Shown here in pieces: positions 1 through 7,467 of a stretch of 64,000 nucleotides of DNA. Every line of letters begins with the position of its first letter. Within the stretch, counting starts at the first letter, position 1. The position numbers and the translations under genes were made by a program. Below the pieces are notes generated by a model, which searched no databases, was not told the DNA's origin, and saw only the letters and a list, made by a program, of their open reading frames with translations. This DNA is from a virus, in IMG/VR virus record IMGVR_UViG_3300023171_000011, positions 1 to 64,000 of that record; one strand, 5' to 3'.

Positions 1-245
1 TTTTTCTGCACCCCTGTCTCCGTCGTTAATATGAGTTAAATCGGGATCGTTATCTTTTTTAAGTTCCCTAAAAATTGTAGATAATGATCTGGCTTCGTCA
101 GTTTCTTCCCTACCTGCGTAAGCACCACAATGACCGAATGCACAACAGTGACCATTATCGTCATTATAAACGCCCGTACCCCATTTATCTTCTGGAATAT
201 TATTGAACTTGTCAATATAATAATCCAATGTGTATTTAGTTTCCA
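1..245 (-). CDS. Partial CDS, conserved phage protein, C-terminus beyond window
   Basis: The minus-strand frame opens at the ATG complementary to 243-245 and stays open to the window edge (81 codons), so the C-terminus lies outside. The product starts METKYTLDYYIDKF and carries two closely spaced Cys-rich patches (HCCAFGHCG) followed by an acidic segment with THINDG. This pattern (YYIDKF, then GxCCAxGHCG, then INDG) is familiar to me from uncharacterised phage proteins. The Cys/His pairs could bind metal, but no function is known. It would be the most downstream gene visible of the leftmost minus-strand cluster. Confidence 0.7.
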
Positions 246-332
246 TTTCTTTGCTATTATAAGCCCTTCTCAGGCATTTTAATTGTTTTGTTGATTAATT
301 ACTTGTCTTTGGTTTTTGTGCTCGTACACAGG

Positions 333-518
333 CTAATTATTGTCTATCTGATCACTTACATCTCTTAAACCAAACATTACCCCAATAGCCATTGCAAGAG
401 ATAAAGAATACCCAATAAAACACCTGATGTAAACAAAGTAAACGAACGAGATCCCTAAAATAACCAGAGCTATTAAAAGCCAGGTTAATTGCTGTTTTTG
501 TTTTCGTGTTGGTTTCAT
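333..518 (-). CDS. Small membrane protein, 61 aa, unknown
   Basis: The N-terminus is basic (MKPTRKQKQQ), followed by about 35 hydrophobic residues that can form one or two membrane helices, then a short polar tail. A positively charged start followed by a hydrophobic stretch predicts an N-in inner-membrane protein. Its ATG overlaps the stop of the upstream 82-codon gene (ATGA-type junction), so the two are translationally coupled. No family recognised. Confidence 0.6.
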   Translation of the reverse strand: MKPTRKQKQQLTWLLIALVILGISFVYFVYIRCFIGYSLSLAMAIGVMFGLRDVSDQIDNN

Positions 519-763
519 AACGGTATGCTTGTTATTAGTTTGCTCAATGAAGCTAATGTTGTCTTTGGCTTATCCTGTTTAGTGTTGTCAAATGGATTAC
601 ATTCTCCTTGGTCTTCAAGAAATTCAAGCACATCTTGAAAATCATGTAATTTAGGGCCATTCCAATTATGTAGGATTAAATCTACTAAGTGAGCACGATA
701 TTTATCGGCATTGTCAATGATAATGTTTGCTATTATCAATTGATTTTTGTTGTTGTTAGTCAT
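515..763 (-). CDS. Hypothetical protein, 82 aa
   Basis: A soluble, acidic small protein beginning MTNNNKNQLIIANIIID, with no motif I recognise. It overlaps the downstream membrane-protein gene by 4 nt, so both are likely expressed from the same minus-strand transcript. The even codon-like composition and the tight junction support a real gene; function unknown. Confidence 0.6.
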   Translation of the reverse strand: MTNNNKNQLIIANIIIDNADKYRAHLVDLILHNWNGPKLHDFQDVLEFLEDQGECNPFDNTKQDKPKTTLASLSKLITSIPL

Positions 764-802
764 GGTTTTTGTGTTTATGTCGGCTAGTCGCCCTTGTTAG
801 AT

Positions 803-1036
803 TTATAAGTCATCCGCAGTATAAGCGAAGTCGCCCCATTCGTCTTGCTCTTCATATCGACCTCTGTATCTTTTTGGTAACTTGCCGTTATTGTATCCTA
901 ATGTTTTTGCGCTTATTACTTTACCTTCTGCTCGTTCGTTTGTATTACCGATGTATAAGGCATCACCTTCTTTTGTAACTCTTATTTTCTGACCTTCTTT
1001 TGTGATGTGTCGTAGGTTTGTTTTTTCTCTTTGCAT
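803..1036 (-). CDS. Hypothetical basic protein, 77 aa
   Basis: I chose the ATG at 1036 (MQREKTNLRHITKEG). An in-frame ATG at 1096 exists, but the added 20 residues would run into the 8-bp hairpin at 1082-1115. The N-terminal half is Lys/Arg-rich and the C-terminal half is acidic and aromatic (DEWGDFAYTADDL). No family recognised. The start is uncertain. Confidence 0.5.
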   Translation of the reverse strand: MQREKTNLRHITKEGQKIRVTKEGDALYIGNTNERAEGKVISAKTLGYNNGKLPKRYRGRYEEQDEWGDFAYTADDL

Positions 1037-1081
1037 GGTATGTTGTTTTGTTCTGTGACTGTTTTTAAGCCGATCTAATAA

Positions 1082-1115
1082 AGCGGAGGAGATCATCCGA
1101 CCGAGTGCCTCCGCT
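1082..1115 (-). terminator. Hairpin upstream of the 803-1036 gene
   Basis: A perfect 8-bp inverted repeat, AGCGGAGG (1082-1089) and CCTCCGCT (1108-1115), with an 18-nt loop. Read on the minus strand it is followed by TTTATTAG, so it may be a weak terminator or a translational control hairpin for the next minus-strand gene. The T-run is short. Confidence 0.4.
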
Positions 1116-1137
1116 ATCTAAATTAACGCTCTCAACG

Positions 1138-1180
1138 CCCTATATCCGCCCCGTAAATTAATACAGTCAGCGGATTAGGG
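1138..1180. repeat. Imperfect inverted repeat in intergenic DNA
   Basis: CCCTATATCCGC (1138-1149) pairs with GCGGATTAGGG (1170-1180), leaving one bulged base and a 20-nt loop. It lies in the 160-nt gap between two minus-strand genes, next to the 1082-1115 hairpin. It could be an RNA structure or a protein-binding dyad. There is no T-run, so it is not a classical terminator. Confidence 0.4.
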
Positions 1181-1198
1181 TTTCAACTTGCGATTGAA

Positions 1199-1477
1199 TT
1201 ATTTTGAAGATGCCTTATTGAGCTTCTCTTTAAATTTACCGTTGTGGAAACATTCGCTATCCCATTTTAACGTTTTGTCAGGGTTTCTAATGAAAATCGT
1301 AAAAATACCCTTTGAACTAGTACAGTATTTGTCTTTATGGGTAATGTACATTAAATGGATAGCGTAAAGTTTACGCATCCACATTGTTCTGTCAATACTT
1401 ACATAAAATGGGAAGTAAGGCTTAATCAAGTAAGATATTATACAGATATTCAAAATTAGATTTATGTATTGAATCAT
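1199..1477 (-). CDS. Hypothetical membrane-anchored protein, 92 aa
   Basis: The first ~28 residues are hydrophobic (starting MIQYINLILNICIISYLI), predicting one N-terminal membrane helix, followed by a soluble basic domain with Trp, Cys and His residues. The start codon overlaps the stop of the upstream secreted-protein gene by 4 nt, so the two are coupled and may act together in the envelope. No family recognised. Confidence 0.55.
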   Translation of the reverse strand: MIQYINLILNICIISYLIKPYFPFYVSIDRTMWMRKLYAIHLMYITHKDKYCTSSKGIFTIFIRNPDKTLKWDSECFHNGKFKEKLNKASSK

Positions 1478-1779
1478 GATTTTCTATTAAGTTTCTCAAA
1501 GAACTGATTAACTCTATTTAGATGCTCAGGTTTAAAGGGAATAGAGAACACTTGATATTTTCCATGCCTGTCAGATTTAATAGACATTGAGTATTTGGTT
1601 ATGATCTCTTTCAACTCTGTCTGCATCCGGTTAAAGATTTCCAGGTTCGAGGTTTCAATTTTAAACGAGGTCTTGAGCGTGACCAAATTGGTTTCATCCG
1701 CTACAAGTTTCGTCTGTTTTTGCGCTTGTGTAGTCAGTACTATAAAAGCTAATAGGGTGGTAAGAAGTAATGTTTTCAT
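1474..1779 (-). CDS. Putative secreted protein, 101 aa
   Basis: The N-terminus MKTLLLTTLLAFIVLTTQAQ is a textbook Bacteroidota Sec signal peptide with a signal peptidase I site after Gln-Ala and a mature Gln start. The remaining ~80 residues form a soluble, mixed alpha/beta-looking domain without Cys. It is translationally coupled to the membrane-anchored protein at 1199-1477. Seen: signal peptide. Inferred: periplasmic or secreted, perhaps an envelope modifier or superinfection factor. Function unknown. Confidence 0.7.
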   Translation of the reverse strand: MKTLLLTTLLAFIVLTTQAQKQTKLVADETNLVTLKTSFKIETSNLEIFNRMQTELKEIITKYSMSIKSDRHGKYQVFSIPFKPEHLNRVNQFFEKLNRKS

Positions 1780-1786
1780 GTGATTG

Positions 1787-1879
1787 TTATTTAAGTCCGT
1801 TTTTTATTTCTTCAATAGTCGCAGGTCTTTGTGTCCCGCTTGGTTTTGAAGTTTCGATTAATACAGTTATTGGATTCAT
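1787..1879 (-). CDS. Small hypothetical protein, 30 aa
   Basis: A short minus-strand frame with ATG at 1879 and TAA at 1787, placed 7 nt from the next gene in an otherwise gap-free cluster. It begins MNPITVLIETSKPSG and ends EEIKNGLK. Support comes only from its fit in the gene tiling and sensible composition. Confidence 0.4.
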   Translation of the reverse strand: MNPITVLIETSKPSGTQRPATIEEIKNGLK

Positions 1880-1882
1880 GTT

Positions 1883-1984
1883 CTAAAATGTTTCGTCTGT
1901 TGAATCAATTGTTTTTGTATTGAAAATTGCATCATAGATAAGCCAAGCCCATCCAATGATAAATAAAAATGCTAGTGTGTACAT
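1883..1984 (-). CDS. Single-pass membrane mini-protein, 33 aa
   Basis: ATG at 1984, TAG at 1883. The product starts MYTLAFLFIIGWAWLIYDAI, a single hydrophobic helix, followed by a short polar tail. It sits 3 nt upstream of the 30-aa gene and 5 nt downstream of the 104-aa gene, filling the space exactly. Small transmembrane proteins of this kind are common in phage early regions; function unknown. Confidence 0.5.
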   Translation of the reverse strand: MYTLAFLFIIGWAWLIYDAIFNTKTIDSTDETF

Positions 1985-1989
1985 AGGCT

Positions 1990-2304
1990 TTAAGAGTTAA
2001 TTAGGTTATACCATTTAATAAAATCAACAGTATCATCGTACGTGCATTCTATGTATCTTGGATTTAGATAAATACCTCCATCGCTAACAATACTAGCTGT
2101 TTCACTTATGTATCTGGGATATTCCGGCATATCGGTTATTTTGTCAATAACAGGCATTAGCCAATCCCAAGATGTTTTATAGTCATACCCACCGTATTTT
2201 AATGTATCAAAATCATACTTACTAAATGCCCAATCAGGAATTTGTCTTTTGGTATAATCAGGCCCCATAAACTCAGCTATCAATTTATTATTTTCTTCTT
2301 CCAT
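1990..2304 (-). CDS. Hypothetical protein, 104 aa
   Basis: A soluble acidic protein rich in Tyr, Trp and Asp (for example GGYDYKTSWDWLMPVIDKI). No transmembrane segment or recognised motif. It lies 2 nt from the next minus-strand gene. Proteins of this general look (an aromatic core and a WxWLMPVxxKI motif) occur in phage hypothetical families, but I cannot name one. Confidence 0.6.
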   Translation of the reverse strand: MEEENNKLIAEFMGPDYTKRQIPDWAFSKYDFDTLKYGGYDYKTSWDWLMPVIDKITDMPEYPRYISETASIVSDGGIYLNPRYIECTYDDTVDFIKWYNLINS

Positions 2305-2306
2305 GA

Positions 2307-2585
2307 TTAATAATTTCCATTAATTGATTCAAAAATACATTCTGCAATTATCCAGCGCCCTTCATCTGTTTTTAAAAACTCTTCAAAGTCTGCGTAACCA
2401 TAATAAGCGCAAACATGATGATACATTGAATCATTATCATACTCGCTAAGATCAATTGTCATTTGAACAAAATCACCTTCAAAGTCTTTTTCTTTAAACT
2501 CGTAAACATCAGTAGATATTTGTCTGCCGTATTGTTCGGTGCTTGAATCGGTTAAAGTCCAAGTTATTTCTGTTTCTGTATTCAT
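2307..2585 (-). CDS. Hypothetical acidic protein, 92 aa
   Basis: A strongly acidic, aromatic-rich soluble protein (starts MNTETEITWTLTDSST). Very acidic small early phage proteins are sometimes DNA mimics or inhibitors, but there is no specific evidence for that here. It is tightly packed between neighbours. Family not recognised. Confidence 0.6.
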   Translation of the reverse strand: MNTETEITWTLTDSSTEQYGRQISTDVYEFKEKDFEGDFVQMTIDLSEYDNDSMYHHVCAYYGYADFEEFLKTDEGRWIIAECIFESINGNY

Positions 2586-2590
2586 TGTCG

Positions 2591-2776
2591 TTAAGGTTGT
2601 ACGGTTAAGAAGTTAAAAGCTGTAGACGTTTCCTCTATCGCCCTCCCATTAATCACTACAAAGAAGTTTTCGTTCGTGTCGTAATAAAACCGGTAAAGTG
2701 TTTCATGCTTACACTCGCCATTGTCTGCGTCCTCTTCGGGTCTTAAAATGGCGTAGATTTTAATCTTCTTACTCAT
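2591..2776 (-). CDS. Hypothetical protein, 61 aa
   Basis: A small soluble protein beginning MSKKIKIYAILRPEEDAD, with alternating hydrophobic strands (YRFYYDTNENFFVVING) suggesting a beta-rich fold. Its ATG overlaps the stop of the upstream gene by 4 nt. No family recognised. Confidence 0.55.
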   Translation of the reverse strand: MSKKIKIYAILRPEEDADNGECKHETLYRFYYDTNENFFVVINGRAIEETSTAFNFLTVQP

Positions 2777-3045
2777 GATGGATAGTTGCCAAGTTCAAAT
2801 AATAGGGTTTCTTCAAGTTGAATTATTTCTCCGTCTCTAGGGTCTTTCATTTCATTAACATAGTATAGTCGGATGTTTCTTTTGCCCTCCTTGAATAACT
2901 TATCCGTACAATTATATGCTTCAAAACTAGCTTTATTGTAACTTTCTGTAACTGGAAAATGAAAGTCGTTTCCATCTGTAAATACATGAAAGTGAGCGAA
3001 CTCTTCGCCCTTAATCATTTGCGGAATTACATTGCTAGTTGTCAT
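2773..3045 (-). CDS. Hypothetical protein, 90 aa
   Basis: I chose the ATG at 3045 (MTTSNVIPQMIKGEEF), because the more upstream ATG at 3069 would overlap the neighbouring gene by 35 nt. The product is soluble, with His- and Phe-containing strands (EEFAHFHVFTDGNDFHF). It overlaps the downstream gene by 4 nt. No family recognised. Confidence 0.55.
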   Translation of the reverse strand: MTTSNVIPQMIKGEEFAHFHVFTDGNDFHFPVTESYNKASFEAYNCTDKLFKEGKRNIRLYYVNEMKDPRDGEIIQLEETLLFELGNYPS

Positions 3046-3334
3046 TGTTGTACTGGTTAAGGTTATCAATAAATTCTTTCAGTTTACTAAGCGTTATAAA
3101 GGCTTCTCCGCCTGTATCTACGCTATCAATGATATATCCGCTACCATAATAACTATCGTTCCTTACAAACGACCAATCATAACCCTGATAAGTACTTATA
3201 TCTTCGTTAATAGACGCTTTGATAAATTCAATTGATCTACCGTAATTGTCGGCAATTGCTTCTATATTACCGTTAAATTCAGTTTCTAATTCTGTCTTTA
3301 ACTCTTGTGCTGTTTTTTGTGAGTAAGTTTTCAT
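3035..3334 (-). CDS. Hypothetical protein, 99 aa
   Basis: Start taken at ATG 3334 (MKTYSQKTAQELKTELETEF); upstream in-frame ATGs would run into the previous gene. The N-terminal half looks helical and the C-terminal half ends in an Asn-rich tail. It overlaps its downstream neighbour by about 11 nt. Function unknown. Confidence 0.55.
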   Translation of the reverse strand: MKTYSQKTAQELKTELETEFNGNIEAIADNYGRSIEFIKASINEDISTYQGYDWSFVRNDSYYGSGYIIDSVDTGGEAFITLSKLKEFIDNLNQYNNDN

Positions 3335-3335
3335 A

Positions 3336-3818
3336 TTAATAAAGTCTGCCGTCAGATAAAAATTCATATTCATTATTCTCAATCATATCCAAAATACCTT
3401 TTTCGCTTATCTCATAGGCGTATTGATTTTGAAGCATATCTAAATAACACGAAGATAAACCTCTTTTGTATGATTGCATAAGTTCGTAGTCGTCGCCCTC
3501 ATATCTGTCTAAAATATCTAAGCTGTTTAATGTGTCTAATCTTTTTTTAAATTCAAATGCTACTTTGTACGTTTCGCATTCTTGACCATGATTAACTAAA
3601 ACCGCCTCGATACTGTCCGATAATGTTTTAGATAAAGTAGTTTTTAATATGTGATTATCTAAATCTATCTCATTTAACTCTAACCCTATTTGCTCGGCAT
3701 CCTCATTGAATTGCCAGTAGTTAAACTCTAGAGTATCTCTAAACATTTCAATTATTCTGTCCTGATAAACTTTTGATAACTCTTCAAATTTGTAAACTTT
3801 AGTTCTTACTGTTCTCAT
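3336..3818 (-). CDS. Hypothetical phage protein, 160 aa, antitoxin-like look
   Basis: The N-terminus (YKFEELSKVYQDRIIEMF) resembles the EELSxxxQxxAI opening of a phage family sometimes labelled antitoxin or antitoxin-like, and the C-terminus ends in the pattern IENNEYEFLSDGRLY seen in the same group. It is probably mainly helical and soluble. No partner toxin is recognisable nearby, so I do not claim a toxin-antitoxin role. Confidence 0.6.
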   Translation of the reverse strand: MRTVRTKVYKFEELSKVYQDRIIEMFRDTLEFNYWQFNEDAEQIGLELNEIDLDNHILKTTLSKTLSDSIEAVLVNHGQECETYKVAFEFKKRLDTLNSLDILDRYEGDDYELMQSYKRGLSSCYLDMLQNQYAYEISEKGILDMIENNEYEFLSDGRLY

Positions 3819-3860
3819 GTTGTTTTTGCGCCTGTTATGGTCTGCGCCTGACTTTAAGTA

Positions 3861-4115
3861 TTAGTAAATTGAAATATAAATTGCTAAATTATCGATGAAG
3901 TAAAATTCAAGTGTGTACATATTTCTAGCGATTGTTTCGCTGTTATCTCTATAGTCCTCTAAAACATCCTCTTTATCTAAAGATACGTACCATTGATTTA
4001 CGCCATTTTCTTCCATATTATCGCAGGCTTCGCTAAAATCCATATCTTTTGTTAATTCAGTGCCAAAAGAAGTATTAAAGCCCTCTATGCTTATAGTTGT
4101 AAATTCTGTGTTCAT
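3861..4115 (-). CDS. Hypothetical acidic protein, 84 aa
   Basis: A small acidic soluble protein (MNTEFTTISIEGFNTSFG) with alternating charged helices and a hydrophobic C-terminal end (FYFIDNLAIYISIY). No family recognised. The 112 nt between it and the next gene hold a short ORF without an ATG (see rejected items). Confidence 0.55.
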   Translation of the reverse strand: MNTEFTTISIEGFNTSFGTELTKDMDFSEACDNMEENGVNQWYVSLDKEDVLEDYRDNSETIARNMYTLEFYFIDNLAIYISIY

Positions 4116-4227
4116 GTTAATATGATTTATTTAGCCCTTAAAGCATTTTTAATCACTTCTAAGCGACTTTCTGTTAATTGATAGGTATTGTGTTGGTTAA
4201 TTAGTTTGAGAGCGTTAGAAGGGTTAA

Positions 4228-4629
4228 TTATGGATGTGCGCTAACGATAGTATAAGTGCTTAAACCCTGTAACTCTGCTATTTTTGTAATAGCCTCATTT
4301 GTTTGTCCTGTGCCTGATAAACCATCTACTTCAAACCCTGCGCTTGTCAATGCCTCTGAAAGTGCTGCGCTTTCTCTGTGATAACCGTATCCGCTTGCTT
4401 TACCGCTACCGTTAAAATGAGTGCCCTTAAGACTTCCCCATACGCAGCAATAAGTAGTACTTTGAGTAGAATAGAACCTAACTGATAATGGTTCGCTAAA
4501 GCCCTTCGCAAAGTCGTTTATTTTGTCAGCATCAAAAGACACGATAGTTTGTGAACCTGTAAAGTGATTTTCTTTTCTGTAAGAAGATTTGATGTTGTTG
4601 TCTGATAATTTGTTGATAGTAATTTTCAT
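4228..4629 (-). CDS. Hypothetical protein, 133 aa
   Basis: A soluble protein beginning MKITINKLSDNNIKSSYRKE, with a Gly/Ser-rich central segment (GTHFNGSGKASGYGYHRESA) and a CC pair at the end of a predicted strand. The SGYGYHRESAAL motif looks conserved-type and could be a ligand-binding loop. I cannot assign a family. Neighbours are equally uncharacterised accessory genes. Confidence 0.6.
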   Translation of the reverse strand: MKITINKLSDNNIKSSYRKENHFTGSQTIVSFDADKINDFAKGFSEPLSVRFYSTQSTTYCCVWGSLKGTHFNGSGKASGYGYHRESAALSEALTSAGFEVDGLSGTGQTNEAITKIAELQGLSTYTIVSAHP

Positions 4630-4647
4630 AATCGCAAGTATTTATAG

Positions 4648-5085
4648 TTAATTGTTTTTGTAGTTATTGATTGCTTGAATAGTTTGTGTTAATGTTAACC
4701 GTTCGCTCCCGATTTCATTACTCATATAACGCCAATCGGTGTCGTCTGCATCCATGTAACCAACGGTAAAGTGATTTAACTCTTTAGTCGGGAACCAAAC
4801 ACGAAGCGTAACCCCATATTCAAATTCATGAGAGATAGATAAACCTTCGTCGTTTCTTTCTGTACTCGTATAAAACTCTAGTCCTGTGCTCTCAAACAAC
4901 TTGTAAGCGATTGTAACGAGTCCGAACGGCTCAGCGTCTAAATAGTATTCAAACGTATATCCGAGGGCTTCACAACGCTTTAAAACGTCCTGTAATTGTT
5001 TGTAGTCTGCGCCCTCATTTAAGTCAGCTAAAACCGCCTGTACATTTGCAGGGATTAAATCGGGTGTTTCGAATAGGTCTTTCAT
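4648..5085 (-). CDS. Hypothetical protein, 145 aa
   Basis: A soluble acidic protein beginning MKDLFETPDLIPANVQAVLA. The N-terminal half is helical and the middle is beta-rich. The ATG abuts the stop of the upstream 68-aa gene (overlap 1 nt), indicating translational coupling. The C-terminus (LTLTQTIQAINNYKNN) is a short helix. Function unknown. Confidence 0.6.
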   Translation of the reverse strand: MKDLFETPDLIPANVQAVLADLNEGADYKQLQDVLKRCEALGYTFEYYLDAEPFGLVTIAYKLFESTGLEFYTSTERNDEGLSISHEFEYGVTLRVWFPTKELNHFTVGYMDADDTDWRYMSNEIGSERLTLTQTIQAINNYKNN

Positions 5086-5291
5086 TAGTTCTCAATTAAA
5101 TCAAGGTTATCACAATATTCATTTAGGTATTCTTTAGCTTGCTGAATAGTTTCAGGCGACCAATGTAATTCACTAGGGTATGGCTGACCATCTTCATTTT
5201 CGCTGTAGATAAGCTTTGTGTAAGTAAGCAATTCGGCATCTGTACTAAATTGCTTCTCAATTCCATCAATGTTTGTTACTGTGTATTTCAT
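5085..5291 (-). CDS. Hypothetical protein, 68 aa
   Basis: A small soluble protein beginning MKYTVTNIDGIEKQFSTDAE. It overlaps both neighbours by 1-4 nt, in a chain of coupled genes. It has no recognised motif. Confidence 0.55.
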   Translation of the reverse strand: MKYTVTNIDGIEKQFSTDAELLTYTKLIYSENEDGQPYPSELHWSPETIQQAKEYLNEYCDNLDLIEN

Positions 5292-5389
5292 GATTGTAAG
5301 TTTTGAATATTATTATGAGTAATGATTAATAAAACAACGAACAAAACGAATGCTGTTAATAAGACGAGGTTAAACCGTTTGCTAGTCAT
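5288..5389 (-). CDS. Single-pass membrane mini-protein, 33 aa
   Basis: ATG at 5389, TGA at 5288, overlapping the next start as ATGA. The product has a basic N-terminus (MTSKRFN), one strongly hydrophobic helix (LVLLTAFVLFVVLLIIT) and a short polar tail. It is the second such 33-aa membrane protein in this cluster (the other is at 1883-1984). Function unknown. Confidence 0.5.
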   Translation of the reverse strand: MTSKRFNLVLLTAFVLFVVLLIITHNNIQNLQS

Positions 5390-5582
5390 GGTTAGTTGAT
5401 TTTATATTATTGTTTAAAGTTTCGAATAAGGCTTCCCGTATGTTTTCTTCACTTGCATGCTGATTGTAAGCTAAGCTAATTGCACTAGCGATAACATTAA
5501 AATCATCTTGAAGCTGACCCTCATCACCATACAATATTTGAGATATAATCTGTTCTTTGGTTGTTAATTCGTAGTTTTTCAT
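5382..5582 (-). CDS. Hypothetical protein, 66 aa, first gene of left minus cluster
   Basis: A soluble, probably helical small protein (MKNYELTTKEQIISQILYGD). It is the promoter-proximal gene of the minus-strand cluster, so its upstream region (5583-5906) should contain the promoter that drives at least part of region 1-5582. It overlaps the mini-protein gene by 8 nt. Family not recognised. Confidence 0.55.
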   Translation of the reverse strand: MKNYELTTKEQIISQILYGDEGQLQDDFNVIASAISLAYNQHASEENIREALFETLNNNIKSTNHD

Positions 5583-5906
5583 AATGATTTAAGTTTACAA
5601 TTTAAGCTACTCTCTATTTATACTGGCTTGTAACAGTTCACCACAATGGTAAGCTAGATTGGCTTATATAATGCACATTTAGACTGTCGGAATGCATTTC
5701 CTTATCGGGTATTAATACCGCCCGTTGCGGAATGACCTTTATACAGTTGCCTATCTGTTTTGTTGAATCAAATATCAATCTAATAACAACACCAACCAAA
5801 TAAAAGACACGACTTTTTTAATTTCGCGTATAAATACCTGTAAGTGATTTAGGACACTTTTATGCTCACATACGTGTTATGTTAAATAAAGCCGTATATT
5901 AGCAAA
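5583..5906. other. Divergent intergenic region
   Basis: 324 nt between the first gene of the minus-strand cluster and the plus-strand HNH gene. No ORF is supported. Near 5774 the minus strand reads GATATTTG, one base off the TANNTTTG promoter box, and 5895-5902 reads TATATTAG on the plus strand just before the HNH start. Both are weak promoter candidates. No hairpin terminator is evident. Confidence 0.5.
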
Positions 5907-6410
5907 ATGGAAGATTTAATATTATATAAAGAAAAGCTAGATAAAAAGTCTATTTTAAATGAAAATACGAAATGTATTGAATGGACTGGCAGCAAAAGAA
6001 GAGGTTACGGAGCATTAAATTTTAGAGGCAAAAACAACTTTGCTCATAGAGTATCTTATATCGTTCATAAAGGAGAAATCCCAACAGGACTATTTATTTG
6101 TCATACTTGCGATAATAAAATTTGCGTGAACCCTGAACACTTATATGCTGGAACACCAAAACAAAACATGGAGGATAAAATGGAACGAGGCAGATTCTTT
6201 AACGGTCACTCCGCTAAAACACATTGCACTAATGGTCACGAATACACAGAAGAAAATACCCATTGGAGAAAGTCTGGTTCTAAAACATCAACACCATGGA
6301 GAGCGTGCAAAATATGCGCAGCAGAAAGAGGCAAGAAATGGAGAGATACACATGAGTATGTTAGACCAATTAAATCATGGTATATCAAAAAGAAAGATAG
6401 ACCACAATAG
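5907..6410 (+). CDS. HNH homing-type endonuclease (HNH_3 family)
   Basis: A 167-aa protein with the HNH_3 core typical of free-standing phage homing endonucleases: FAHRVSYIVHKGEIPTG at about 45-61, then CHTCDNKICVNPEHLYAGT at about 65-83, with the metal-binding His/Asn and the NPEHL motif, then a KxNMxDKxxRGR segment. A second Cys/His cluster (C107, H111, C134, C137) looks like an additional zinc finger for DNA binding. Such enzymes nick or cut DNA and drive their own spread. It stands alone between two oppositely oriented gene blocks, as expected for a mobile gene. Start: only in-frame ATG near the promoter-like TATATTAG. Confidence 0.9.
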   Translation: MEDLILYKEKLDKKSILNENTKCIEWTGSKRRGYGALNFRGKNNFAHRVSYIVHKGEIPTGLFICHTCDNKICVNPEHLYAGTPKQNMEDKMERGRFFNGHSAKTHCTNGHEYTEENTHWRKSGSKTSTPWRACKICAAERGKKWRDTHEYVRPIKSWYIKKKDRPQ

Positions 6411-6652
6411 CACTTAACGCATTTTAACCCCAAATCAAACAAGTATAAATCAACCCAAATAACAACAATAACTATACTATTAAAAAAAATCGAGCACTAA
6501 CTCACATAGAAAGAACAGAACCCCTCTATCAGCGATTCCTTAGTGAACAAAACCACATTATAACTATAACACACCATATAACCCACACAACACACCAAAA
6601 CAATAACCAATACATTATACGTAACAAAACCAAACAATACAACCAAAACAAC

Positions 6653-6694
6653 TTGTATATACAACCACCTAAATAACCAAACTTGTATACACAA
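6653..6694. repeat. Pair of dyad-symmetric sites 30 bp apart
   Basis: TTGTATATACAA (6653-6664) is a perfect 12-bp palindrome. TTGTATACACAA (6683-6694) is the same site with one changed base. Both are preceded by AC and start exactly 30 bp apart, about three helical turns, so proteins bound at both would lie on the same DNA face. They look like operator or initiator-binding sites. Confidence 0.5.
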
Positions 6695-7374
6695 CTTAAT
6701 ACATGTCAAGCAAGTTTACATAAAAGAGATTCGGTAAGAGAGGATAACCCTCATCTCATTCCCTTGAATACGTGTTGTTTGCTGTTTAAACGGTGTTTCT
6801 TTGGTGTTAGGTTGATTGCTTGTTAGGTAGCCTTTAATGTATGTTCATTTGTCTAGTTAAACTTGTCTCCATACGGTGGGCGTAGTGTATTCACGATACT
6901 TTAAATGCCGTTTTGCTACGAGGTCACACCATGAGTTGTAAGGCAGTTTAACTGTGTGCCTTGACTACTAGACTATATTAATGAGATAACTCCTTATAAG
7001 CTATGTAATCGCTTCACTTGACAGGCAGCAGCACACATCACTATAACTAAGCGTCAGTACACACCAACCCATCAAACCAAACTGAACTACATTGCATTTA
7101 CTTTAGAACGACAAGCAAGGCACAGCACCCAACACAAACCAATATCATTTGGCAAATCAAGCCACCCCCATCAAAAGCAAACGATTCTCTTTGACCAGGG
7201 CACAGGCTTATTCGGGAGGGGTAATCCTGCTTCCAAGTGTGTGTAAAATTTTTTTATAATTTTTATTGGTGTAAAGGTTTCTGTAAGCTCATTGGATTCT
7301 AAGGGAAGCTAAAAAATGATAAATTGGGTTTAAATAGTATGTGCGCAATAGTTGATAATATTTTAGAAAAGTTG

Positions 7375-7414
7375 ACCATCAGGGTGATGATTACGTGATA
7401 ACCGCCCTGATGGT
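7375..7414. promoter_or_regulatory. Perfect 10-bp inverted repeat upstream of early operon
   Basis: ACCATCAGGG (7375-7384) and CCCTGATGGT (7405-7414) are exact inverted repeats with a 20-nt spacer, lying just upstream of the promoter for the rightward early genes. It could be an operator (two half sites on the same helix face) or an RNA hairpin. No T-run follows, so a terminator is unlikely. Confidence 0.5.
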
Positions 7415-7437
7415 TACGGAAATTAGTTTTATTATTA

Positions 7438-7467
7438 TTGGTAATATTAAAAATAAGCGTATCTTCG
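7438..7467 (+). promoter_or_regulatory. Putative early promoter, Bacteroidota type
   Basis: TTG at 7438-7440 and TATCTTCG at 7460-7467 (a two-mismatch variant of TANNTTTG), with about 19 nt between. It lies 10 nt before the ATG of the first rightward gene and next to the 7375-7414 inverted repeat. Confidence 0.4.

Noticed and set aside
4127-4221. A 30-35 codon minus-strand frame between two small genes
   Set aside because: The encoded peptide looks protein-like, but there is no ATG, GTG or TTG at its start. It could be real only with a rare start codon.
6497-6709. A 70-codon minus-strand frame in the G-poor region
   Set aside because: It is hydrophobic low-complexity sequence produced by A/C-rich DNA, has no promoter or coupling with neighbours and no similarity I recognise. 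Treated as non-coding.
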